64,000 nt of DNA from Tistrella mobilis (GTDB lineage: Bacteria; Pseudomonadota; Alphaproteobacteria; Tistrellales; Tistrellaceae): contig NZ_JBBIAB010000003.1 of the NCBI RefSeq assembly GCF_039634785.1, positions 201,724 to 265,723 on the forward strand, read 5' to 3'. Shown here one piece after another: positions 1 through 7,598 of the stretch. How positions within the stretch are numbered: position 1 is the stretch's first letter; each line of letters opens with the position of its first letter. Made by a program: the position numbers and the translations under genes. The notes beneath the pieces are model-generated. The model saw only the letters and a program-made list of their open reading frames with translations, was not told the DNA's origin and did no database searches.

Positions 1-170
1 GGCTGATCATCCCGGCGCTGTCGCCGGCCGAGCGGGTGCGGCTGCTGGGCGGCGTGCGCGCCACGGCACCGACCGAGGTGTTCCGGCTGCTGATGGACGA
101 GGTCGCCCGGCCGCTGCTGCCGCCGGCCGATTTCGCCGACCTTGCCCTCAGGCTGCAGATCGCGGCCTGA
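1..170 (+). CDS. C-terminal fragment, possibly a hemerythrin-domain protein
   Basis: The reading frame enters from the left edge and ends with TGA at 168-170, leaving 55 visible codons. The fragment has a short motif (LSPAERVRLLGG) followed by a Leu/Ala-rich helical tail. This resembles the C-terminal end of alphaproteobacterial proteins with an HHE hemerythrin domain, but the iron-binding histidines would lie outside the window, so the assignment is tentative. It converges on the hydrolase gene, with only about 10 bases between the two stop codons. Confidence 0.5.
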   Translation, partial: LIIPALSPAERVRLLGGVRATAPTEVFRLLMDEVARPLLPPADFADLALRLQIAA

Positions 171-180
171 CAGGCGGCGC

Positions 181-1239
181 TCAGGGCGTGGCGCCGGTAC
201 CCGCAAAGGCCGAGATCAGCATGGCCACCCGCGGATCCGGCCTGAGCCCCGGGGCGGTATAGGCGGCGATATTGCCCGCCCGGTCGGCCGGGGCCGGTTT
301 CAGCACGTGGTTGAGCCCGGCCAGGATTTCGACCCGGGTATCTTTCGGGCGGCCCGCGGCCAGGCGGCGGGCATCGGCGGTGGTGACCTGAAGGTCGCGA
401 TCGCCCTGCAGGATCAGCACCGGCCCGCCGAAACGCTCCATCACGGTCGCGGGGTCGATGCCCAGCCACGAGATCAGATAGGGCTGGACGGAAGGCCGGA
501 ACAGCGGCGCCAGTTCCAGCGGCACATCGGCGACCTTCCGGCCGGCACCGAGATCGGCCAGGATCCGGTCGGCGGTGCGGCGCAGATCATCCGGCATCGG
601 GGCCTGGGCCAGCTGGCGTTCCAGCGTGCGGATGGCGGGCTCCCCCGGGGTCGCGGCCAGCACGATGGCATCGGGTGCCTCGCGCCGTGCCGCCAGCAGG
701 GCGATCAGCCCGCCTTCGCTGTGGCCGAGCACGATTACCGGCGCCCCATCGGCCAGCCTGCGCGCGGCACGGGTCCATTGGGCGGCGTCCGAGGCCAGCA
801 GGTCGATGGTCATCAGCGCCTCGTCGGCAATCGCCGCCCGGCTGGCGCCGATGCCGCGCTTGTCGACCCGCAGGCTGGCGATGCCGCGCGCCGCCAGATC
901 TTCCGCCAGCATGCGCAACAGATCGGTGCGCAGCCCCGGCTGGTTGCCGTCGCGATCGGTGGGGCCGGACCCCGCCAGCATCAGCACCACCGGCAGCACC
1001 GCATCGGCACCGGCGGCACAGGGAAAACCGAAACTGCCGACCAGATCGCCGGACGCGTCGACCGGTGCCGGCATCGGCGCCTTGATCGCGATCTGACGCT
1101 CACACAGGGCCGCGGCCGGCGTCGCCAGCTGCGCCTCGGCCCGGGACGGCGTCAGCAGGCCGGCCTGAAACGACACGACCGCGGCGAGCAGAGCCGCCGC
1201 GGTCGCAAAGCGTCCGGTTGTCCGGAAGCGGGCCGTCAT
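181..1239 (-). CDS. Exported alpha/beta hydrolase
   Basis: This 352-residue protein begins with a signal peptide (hydrophobic stretch about residues 12-30, then SRAEA). An oxyanion-type motif GSGPTDRDGN follows, then the nucleophile elbow GHSEGG, an acidic residue in LQGDRD and a late histidine in GLNHVLKP. Together these give the Ser-Asp-His layout of a serine hydrolase, most likely a periplasmic esterase or acyl-hydrolase of unknown substrate. The ATG overlaps the prfB stop codon by one base (TGATG), so translation is probably coupled to prfB and the gene is the last of the amiC-mrcA-prfB run. Confidence 0.85.
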   Translation of the reverse strand: MTARFRTTGRFATAAALLAAVVSFQAGLLTPSRAEAQLATPAAALCERQIAIKAPMPAPVDASGDLVGSFGFPCAAGADAVLPVVLMLAGSGPTDRDGNQPGLRTDLLRMLAEDLAARGIASLRVDKRGIGASRAAIADEALMTIDLLASDAAQWTRAARRLADGAPVIVLGHSEGGLIALLAARREAPDAIVLAATPGEPAIRTLERQLAQAPMPDDLRRTADRILADLGAGRKVADVPLELAPLFRPSVQPYLISWLGIDPATVMERFGGPVLILQGDRDLQVTTADARRLAAGRPKDTRVEILAGLNHVLKPAPADRAGNIAAYTAPGLRPDPRVAMLISAFAGTGATP

Positions 1240-2367
1240 CAGTCGAGATCGCCGACATCGCCGGAGGTGCCCTCGACCCTGGCCGACAGCGCCGCCTGCA
1301 TGAAGGCATCCAGATCGCCGTTCAGCACCGCCTGGGTGTTGCCGGTCTCCACCCCGGTGCGCAGATCCTTGACCATCTGGTAGGGGTGCAGCACGTAGGA
1401 GCGGATCTGGTGGCCCCAGCCGATATCGGTCTTGGCATCCGCCTCGGCCTGGGCCTTTTCTTCCCGCATCCTGAGTTCACGCTCGTAAAGGCGTGCCTTC
1501 AGCATGCCCATGGCGGTGGCGCGGTTCTTGTGCTGCGACCGGTCCTGCTGGCACTGCACCACGATGCCGGTGGGCACATGGGTGATGCGGATGGCGCTGT
1601 CCGTCCGGTTGACGTGCTGGCCACCGGCACCCGAGGCCCGGTAGGTATCGATGCGCAGATCCTTGTCCAGGATCTCGATGTCGATCGAGTCGTCGATCAC
1701 CGGATAGACATGGACGGCGGCGAAGCTGGTCTGGCGCCGGGCCTGGCTGTCGAAAGGCGAGATGCGCACCAGCCGGTGGACGCCGGTCTCGGTCTTCGCC
1801 CAGCCGAAGGCGTTCTGGCCCTTGATCAGCAGGGTGGCCGATTTGATGCCCGCCTCTTCGCCGTCGGTCTCTTCGACCAGTTCGGTCTTGTAGCCATGCG
1901 ATTCCGCCCAGCGTGTATACATGCGCAGCAGCATCAGCGCCCAGTCCTGGCTTTCGGTGCCACCGGCGCCGGCATGGACTTCAAGATAGCTGTCATTGCC
2001 GTCGACCTCGCCCGAGAGCAGGCTTTCGACCTTGAGCTTCAGCAGCTCGTCGAGCAGCCGGCCGAGCGAGGCCTGGGCCTCGTCGACGACGCTTTCATCG
2101 TCTTCCATCTCGCCCAGTTCGGCGAGTTCCAGATCGTCGCGGAACGCCTGTTCCAGCTTGCGATAGCGCTCGATGGCGCCTTCCAGCTGGGTGCGTTCGC
2201 GCATCACCTTCTGCGCGCGCGCCGGATCATCCCAGAGCTTCGGATCTTCGGAGAGGGCGTTCAGCTCTTCGAGCCGGATGAGCGCGTTCTCCCAGTCAAA
2301 GATACCTCCTCAGCAGACCGAAGGTCTGCTCGATCTCGTCGGCGAGCGACTTGATCTCGGCGCGCAT
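1239..2367 (-). CDS. prfB: Peptide chain release factor 2 (programmed +1 frameshift)
   Basis: RF2 recognises UGA and UAA and hydrolyses peptidyl-tRNA. The first 23 codons start at ATG 2365-2367 (GGGAGG upstream) and run into an in-frame TGA at 2296-2298. A +1 shift joins them to the main frame, giving about 375 residues. The anticodon-mimic tripeptide SPF (in RISPFDSQ) and the catalytic GGQ (in [10 protein letters not shown]) are both present. The shift site is the canonical CTT TGA C preceded by AGGAGG, so low RF2 should favour frameshifting and autoregulate the gene. It lies downstream of mrcA and directly upstream of a coupled hydrolase gene. Confidence 0.97.
2295..2310 (-). promoter_or_regulatory. 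prfB programmed +1 frameshift signal
   Basis: On the minus strand the sequence reads AGGAGGTATCTTTGAC: an internal Shine-Dalgarno-like AGGAGG, a three-base spacer, the slippery codon CTT and the stop TGA followed by C. This matches the well-known RF2 autoregulatory frameshift site. Decoding CTT and then GAC restores the frame of the downstream RF2 body. Confidence 0.97.
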
Positions 2368-2391
2368 ACGCACGTCCTCCCGTTGATGATG

Positions 2392-2416
2392 ATGCCGGCG
2401 CGGATGGCGCCGGCAT
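2392..2416 (-). terminator. Hairpin between mrcA and prfB
   Basis: A perfect 10-bp stem (ATGCCGGCGC and its complement) with a 5-nt loop lies between the mrcA start side and the prfB start, just upstream of the prfB leader. There is no T-tract on either side, so it may be a weak or Rho-assisted terminator, or a processing hairpin, rather than a full intrinsic terminator. Confidence 0.35.
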
Positions 2417-2436
2417 GGATATCGCGGTGACCCCGA

Positions 2437-4977
2437 TCAGTAGAGGCCGCCCGGTGCCGGCGCCGCGGCGCCGCCATAGGGGTTCGAAGGCCGGGCCGGC
2501 AGGCTGCCGCCGGTGCCCGCACCGGCGCCCGGATCGCCATAGGTGCCGTAATCGTCCTGCATGCCCGAAACCATGGTCGGCTCGGTCCCGGGCTTGAACG
2601 CCTCGGTGATCACCGTCGCCGTATCGGGGCCGGGCAGCAGGCCGGTCTTGGCGTCGATGCGCACCAGGCGGATGCCGCTGGGGGTGCGGAACGGCGTCGC
2701 CGGTGCATCGGCCAGCGCGCCCTTCATGAACTCGATCCAGATCGGCAGCGCCGCCGAGGCACCCTGCTCGTTATCGCCGAGCGAACGCGGCGTGTCAAAG
2801 CCGACATAGACGCCCACCACCAGGTCGGGGCTGAAGCCCATGAACCAGGCGTCGAAGCTGTCATTGGTGGTGCCGGTCTTGCCGGCCAGCGGCTTGCCGA
2901 TCGACAGCGCCCGGCGGCCGGTGCCGCGCTGGATCACGCCTTCCATGACATGCACCAGCTGATAGGCGTCGAGCGGGTTCAGCACCTGGTCGCGGGTGTC
3001 GGGCAGCACCGGCGGCTGCAGGCCCGGATGCCATTCCGGCACCGAACAGGCCTCGCAGGGGCGCTCGTCGCGGCGGAAGATGGTCTTGCCGTCGCGGTCC
3101 TGGATACGCTCGACCAGCGCCGGATGGATCTGCCTGCCACCGTTGACGACCATGGCATAGGCGGTGGCGAGACGCATGAGCGTGGTTTCGCCGGCGCCCA
3201 GCGCCGTGGAGAGATAGGGCGGCCAGTCGCCGATGCCGAGCCGGCGGGCGATTTCCGAAATCGATTCGGCCCCCAGGTCGCGGGCAAGGCGCACGGTCAT
3301 CAGATTGCGCGACTGTTCCACGCCGACGCGCAGCGTGGACGGACCATAGAACCGGCCGCTGTAATTCTTCGGCCGCCAGGTGCCGAGACCGGCGCCCTGA
3401 TCCAGGGCAAGCGGGGCATCCTGGACGATCGAGGCCGGCGTCCAGCCGTGTTCGAAGGCCGAGAGATAGACGAAAGGCTTGAAGGCCGAGCCCGGCTGAC
3501 GCTGGGCCTGGGTGACGCGGTTGAACTCGCTGGCGGCGAAGTTGAAACCGCCGGTCATCGCCAGCACCCGGCCGTTATGCGGGTTCATCGCCACCAGACC
3601 GCCCGAGACATCGGGCACCTGGACCAGTTTGAGCGCGCCTGCGGCGGCCTTGGGCGCCGGGCCCTCGCCGTCTTCGGCCCGGCGGTCGGCCTCTGCCGCC
3701 ACCTCGGTCGGGTCGTCGGCCGGCGCCACGACCACGATGTCGCCGGTGCTGACCACATCGTCCACCGCCCGGATCGCCGGCCCGCGCCGGTCGACCGAGA
3801 CGTATTTCCGCGCCCATTTCACCGCTTCGAGATCGAGCGTGCCGGCGGCGCCATCGGCGAAGATCAGCTTCGCGGCCTTGCCGCCCGCCTCGGTGACCAG
3901 CGCATAGCGCCAGCCCGGCACCAGCGGCTTGTCGCGGCCCAGATCCTCCAGCCGCTTGCGGGCGGCCTCGATATCGTCGGTGGCAACGCCGCTCTGCACC
4001 GGCCCGCGATAGCCGTGGCGGCGGTCGTAAGAAACCAGCCCGTCGCGAAGCGCGGTATCGGCCAGGGCCTGAAGCTTGGGATCGACGGTGGTCATCACCG
4101 TCAGCCCGCCTTCATAGAGTTCGTCGGACCCGAAGCGCTGGGCGATGTCGCGGCGGACCTCTTCGACGAAATAATCGGCGCGGGCCTGGTCCTCGCCGCC
4201 GCGCGGGCGGGTGACCAGCGGCCGGGCTTCGGCGGCACGGGCCTCGTCGGCCGAGATGTAGCCGTCCTCGGCCATGCGGCTCAGCACCCAGTCGCGACGG
4301 GCCTTGGCGGCATCGGCGCGGCGGATCGGGTTGTAGTTGTTCGGGGCCTTGGGCAGGGCCGCCAGATAGGCCGCCTCTTCCGCGGTCAGCTCGTCGAGCG
4401 ACTTGTCGAAATAGGCGAGCGCCGCCGCCGCGACGCCATAGGCGCCATAGCCCAGGTAGATCTCGTTCAGATAGAGTTCGAGAATGTGGTCCTTGGTGAA
4501 AGCGCGCTCGATCCTGAGCGAGAGCAGCGCCTCCTTGACCTTGCGCTCGATCGACACCTCGTTGGTCAGCAGGAAGTTCTTGGCCACCTGCTGGGTGATG
4601 GTCGAGGCGCCGATGGGCCGGCGGTCGCTGGCCAGATTGTCGATATTGGTCACCGCGGCGCGCAGGATCGCGACCACGTCGATGCCGGGATGGGTGTAGA
4701 AGTTCTGATCCTCGGCGGCGATGAAGGCGTGTTTCACCACATCCGGGATCGCGTCGATCGGCACGAAGACGCGCTTCTCACGGGCATATTCGTCCAGCAG
4801 ACGGCCATCGCCGGCATAGATCCGGGTGACGGTCGGCGGCTTGTAATCGGCCAGCTGCTCGAAATCCGGCAGGTCGCCGTCATACATGGTGACGCCGTAA
4901 TACAGCGCCGCGCCGCCAGCGATGGCGAGCAGGACGATGCCGGTCAGGAGAAAACCGAGCAGGCGGATCAGGCTCAT
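2437..4977 (-). CDS. mrcA: Penicillin-binding protein 1A (bifunctional transglycosylase/transpeptidase)
   Basis: This 846-residue class A PBP polymerises and cross-links peptidoglycan in the periplasm. An N-terminal membrane anchor (about residues 5-28) is followed by the GT51 glycosyltransferase motifs AAEDQNFYTHPG (catalytic Glu89), GASTITQQ and RIERAFTKDHILELYLN. The transpeptidase domain carries GSAFKPF (the SxxK serine), SRN and KTGTT, in that order. The C-terminus is rich in Pro, Gly and Ala. It follows amiC on the same strand, which groups wall synthesis with wall hydrolysis, and precedes prfB. Length and motif order are normal for the family. Confidence 0.96.
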   Translation of the reverse strand: MSLIRLLGFLLTGIVLLAIAGGAALYYGVTMYDGDLPDFEQLADYKPPTVTRIYAGDGRLLDEYAREKRVFVPIDAIPDVVKHAFIAAEDQNFYTHPGIDVVAILRAAVTNIDNLASDRRPIGASTITQQVAKNFLLTNEVSIERKVKEALLSLRIERAFTKDHILELYLNEIYLGYGAYGVAAAALAYFDKSLDELTAEEAAYLAALPKAPNNYNPIRRADAAKARRDWVLSRMAEDGYISADEARAAEARPLVTRPRGGEDQARADYFVEEVRRDIAQRFGSDELYEGGLTVMTTVDPKLQALADTALRDGLVSYDRRHGYRGPVQSGVATDDIEAARKRLEDLGRDKPLVPGWRYALVTEAGGKAAKLIFADGAAGTLDLEAVKWARKYVSVDRRGPAIRAVDDVVSTGDIVVVAPADDPTEVAAEADRRAEDGEGPAPKAAAGALKLVQVPDVSGGLVAMNPHNGRVLAMTGGFNFAASEFNRVTQAQRQPGSAFKPFVYLSAFEHGWTPASIVQDAPLALDQGAGLGTWRPKNYSGRFYGPSTLRVGVEQSRNLMTVRLARDLGAESISEIARRLGIGDWPPYLSTALGAGETTLMRLATAYAMVVNGGRQIHPALVERIQDRDGKTIFRRDERPCEACSVPEWHPGLQPPVLPDTRDQVLNPLDAYQLVHVMEGVIQRGTGRRALSIGKPLAGKTGTTNDSFDAWFMGFSPDLVVGVYVGFDTPRSLGDNEQGASAALPIWIEFMKGALADAPATPFRTPSGIRLVRIDAKTGLLPGPDTATVITEAFKPGTEPTMVSGMQDDYGTYGDPGAGAGTGGSLPARPSNPYGGAAAPAPGGLY

Positions 4978-5180
4978 CGGCTGTGCAACGCCGCGGGCCA
5001 GGGCCGGCGGCTCCCATGTGGTTGACGGGCGGCGCCAGCGGACGGATCCGTCCCTGGTCGCGGAGCCGGAGTGTGGCCGCGCGCGGCCCTGGCGTCAATC
5101 GCAGGGGTACCATCCCCGCCCTGCAAGCCACGCAAATGACACGGCATCGGAAGGGTTTGGCAGGCCCGGCCACCGCCTGC

Positions 5181-5226
5181 GATCAGAGAGGGGCCAGGAT
5201 CAGAGAGGGGCCGGGGTCAGAGACGG
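5181..5226. repeat. 17-bp tandem duplication at the 3' end of amiC
   Basis: Two near-identical 17-bp copies (GATCAGAGAGGGGCCAG at 5181-5197 and one-base variant at 5198-5214) are followed by a partial third copy. The third copy contains the amiC stop codon at 5217-5219. The array looks like a local slippage duplication of the gene's terminal codons into the downstream spacer. Confidence 0.8.
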
Positions 5227-6608
5227 CTCCAGGTCTGTTCGGCGGCGAAGAACTGATCGACGGCACCGACGATGCTGCGGGCCAGCTTCGCCCGATGGGC
5301 GGAATCCTGCAGCACTTTTTCATCCTGCCGGTTGGACAGGAAGCCGGTCTCGATCAGCACCGACGGCATGTCGGGCGCCTTGAGCACCGCAAAGCCGGCC
5401 GAACGCACCGGCTTGGTCAGCAATTCGGTATGCGGCTGGACCTGGCCGATGACATGGCCGGCAAACCGCGCCGACAGGTTCATGGTCTCGCGCCGGGCCA
5501 GATCGATCAGGATCGAGGTGACCTCGGCGCTTTCGGTCGAAAGATCGACGCCGGCGATCAGGTCGGACTTGTTTTCGCTGTCGGCCAGCTGGGCGGCGAC
5601 ACCGTCCGAGGCGCGTTCCGACAGCGTGTAGATCGACAGGCCCCGCGTGCGCGGGTTCTGCACCGAATCGGCATGGATCGAGATGAACAGCTCCGCCTGG
5701 GCGGCACGGGCGATGGCGACCCGGTCTCGCAGCCGGATGAAGATGTCGCGATCGCGGGTCAGCACCGCCTTGTAGCGGCCGGTCTTTTCAAGCTCCTGCG
5801 CCAGCGCCTTGGCCATGGCCAGCGTGATCGACTTTTCCTGCACGCCGGTGATGCCGATGGCGCCGGGATCGATGCCGCCATGGCCGGCGTCAATGGCGAC
5901 GATCCGCCGGCCATCGGTCCGGGCCCGCGGCCTGGCCGCATCGGGCAGGATCGGCGCGGCGGCGACCGCCGCCTGCCCCGCAGGCGGCTGCGGGGCGGCC
6001 GCGACCTTGGTGCCGTCGAACCGGTCTTCCGGCTCTCCCTTCAGGGTGGTCCGGGCGAAGGATTGCGCCGAGGTGCGCGACAGATCGACCACGAAACGCG
6101 GCGGCAGACCGTCCTGCGCCGGCAGCACGAACATCGAATCGATCTGCGACGGCTGGGACAGGTCGAGCACCATGCGATAGACGCCGGGTTCGAACAGGCC
6201 GACGCGATAGCGCGCGATCAGCCCGGCGCCCGAATTCTCACCCTTGTCGAGGATCTGCCAGTCCAGATTGCGGAAGTCTATCACCACCCGGTCGGGGCCC
6301 GACAGGGTGAAGGCCCTGAAATCCACCCGACGGTCCAGATCGATCACCAGCCGGGTCTTGTCGGGATGCATGCCGAACCGCAGGCCGACCGCGCGGGCGG
6401 TTTCGGCGGCCACCGCCTCTTCCGGACCGACGCCCGGCAGCGGCCCTGCAATCACCGCGACCAGCGCCAGCAGGCAGATCACCGCCCAGCCCATGGCGCG
6501 TTTCGCCATCCGGCCCAGCCGTGCGGCAGCCCGCCCCGGCCGGAACGGCGGAGCGGCGGAGACGCGGCAAAGATGGTCGGCGGTCTGGCGAATGGCAGGC
6601 GCGGACAT
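5217..6608 (-). CDS. amiC: N-acetylmuramoyl-L-alanine amidase with AMIN domain
   Basis: This zinc amidase cleaves the bond between muramic acid and the stem peptide during cell separation. The start at 6606-6608 (MSAPAIRQ, 463 residues) has a GGAG at a suitable distance; a later ATG at 6509 (MAKRAMGW) is an alternative and begins closer to the hydrophobic export signal. An N-terminal AMIN domain is followed by an Amidase_3 domain. Zinc ligands appear in AIDAGHGGID, VQEKSI and SIHADS, and the catalytic glutamate in LIETGFLSN. A strong promoter lies upstream at 6718-6747. It is probably cotranscribed with mrcA across a 240-bp spacer. Confidence 0.93.
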   Translation of the reverse strand: MSAPAIRQTADHLCRVSAAPPFRPGRAAARLGRMAKRAMGWAVICLLALVAVIAGPLPGVGPEEAVAAETARAVGLRFGMHPDKTRLVIDLDRRVDFRAFTLSGPDRVVIDFRNLDWQILDKGENSGAGLIARYRVGLFEPGVYRMVLDLSQPSQIDSMFVLPAQDGLPPRFVVDLSRTSAQSFARTTLKGEPEDRFDGTKVAAAPQPPAGQAAVAAAPILPDAARPRARTDGRRIVAIDAGHGGIDPGAIGITGVQEKSITLAMAKALAQELEKTGRYKAVLTRDRDIFIRLRDRVAIARAAQAELFISIHADSVQNPRTRGLSIYTLSERASDGVAAQLADSENKSDLIAGVDLSTESAEVTSILIDLARRETMNLSARFAGHVIGQVQPHTELLTKPVRSAGFAVLKAPDMPSVLIETGFLSNRQDEKVLQDSAHRAKLARSIVGAVDQFFAAEQTWSRL

Positions 6609-6717
6609 GTGACGGCTCCAGGAGGCGTCGGCGGCTGATCCTCTGACCGGCCGCGCCGCCCGAAAACCACCCGCGAACGGGCAGCTCCGATGACACCGCA
6701 ACCAGCGACTCCTTCGT

Positions 6718-6747
6718 TTTATAGGCGGAAGTCGCCCAATCTTTCAA
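6718..6747 (-). promoter_or_regulatory. Predicted sigma-70 promoter for amiC
   Basis: On the minus strand TTGAAA (6742-6747) and TATAAA (6718-6723) are separated by 18 bp, which is close to consensus. Transcription would start near 6710, about 100 bases upstream of the chosen amiC start. Confidence 0.65.
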
Positions 6748-6921
6748 TGCGTTTATCCATGTTGTTGGCACCGGGGGTGAACTTGCACGAAGGGTTGTGG
6801 CCGCGGTGTGACTCAAGCCGCCGCCATGCCCGCCCCGAAACGGCTGTCGCAGGACGCGCCCGGGGTGGCCGCATGCCTGCGCAACACGCGCTTGCCCTGT
6901 CGCCGGATTGCAACAGCGCGA

Positions 6922-6951
6922 TTGTGGAAGGGCCGCGACCTGTTCTATAGT
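6922..6951 (+). promoter_or_regulatory. Predicted promoter for rne
   Basis: TTGTGG (6922-6927) and CTATAG (6945-6950) are separated by 17 bp and lie upstream of rne on its strand. A start near 6957 would give rne a 5' leader of roughly 640 nt. Long leaders used for autoregulation are known for RNase E in enterobacteria. Confidence 0.5.
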
Positions 6952-6957
6952 GCGGCC

Positions 6958-7598
6958 GCGCGTTCCGCTTCGGTCACCGGCCCTGCCCCGCCTGGGACAG
7001 GATCGACCACCGGATGGGAGGCGCCGGAATTCCGTATGGCCGGAGGCATCGGACCGAGTTGATCGGACCGCGCCGCTCCGGGAGGGAGCATCCCCCGGCC
7101 GACGGTTGAACCCGCCGCGAGGCAGGACGACGACGACCCAGGGCATGCCGGCCACGCGACAAGCGGGCCGGGCCGGCCGGCGGAGAGCGAAATCCTTGTG
7201 ACGCGGCGGCGGAGCGGGGTGTGCGGCAATTACGCGGCGCGCCCCTCCGACCAACAAGGAACGGTCATGAACGACGCGCGCGATTTCGCGCAGAGCGTCG
7301 GTCGCACGGGCCCTGAGGCGTCTTCCGATGCCACATCCGTCTGAGCGTCCGGTGCATAGCCTGAGAGGCTTCGACTGCCGCCGATCGCTCGGCGGTATGC
7401 GTTCCGTCGTCTTCGTATCGTTCCCCTGCCATCCGACACCGGGCCTGACCGTGCCGCCTGCCGCCACCGCCCTGACCGGCGCCCGCGCAGCCGACGGCCG
7501 CAACCCCGCGCGTCGTTCCTCCACATCCTGCCCGACGGATCTGCGCCGCCTGACGAAGGCCGGCGCCCGTTGCGGTCATATCCGGAGTTCCACGCTCG
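6958..7598 (+). promoter_or_regulatory. Long GC-rich 5' leader of rne
   Basis: This stretch of about 640 bases between the predicted promoter and the rne ATG contains no convincing long gene. Several overlapping open frames on both strands have no family motifs and look like GC-rich chance ORFs. It is the expected place for structures through which RNase E controls its own mRNA. A short translated leader ORF may lie within it at 7267-7344. Confidence 0.45.
7267..7344 (+). CDS. Possible 25-codon upstream ORF in the rne leader
   Basis: An ATG at 7267 is preceded by AAGGA with a short spacing, which is one of the better ribosome-binding sites in this region. The frame encodes 25 residues beginning MNDARDFAQSVGRTG and stops at TGA 7342-7344, about 255 bases before rne. 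No function is recognisable. It may be a leader peptide linking ribosome occupancy to rne mRNA stability, or simply chance. Confidence 0.3.
   Translation: MNDARDFAQSVGRTGPEASSDATSV

Noticed and set aside
2950-5025. 691-residue frame on the plus strand across mrcA
   Set aside because: It lies entirely opposite the well-supported PBP1A gene and has no recognisable protein features.
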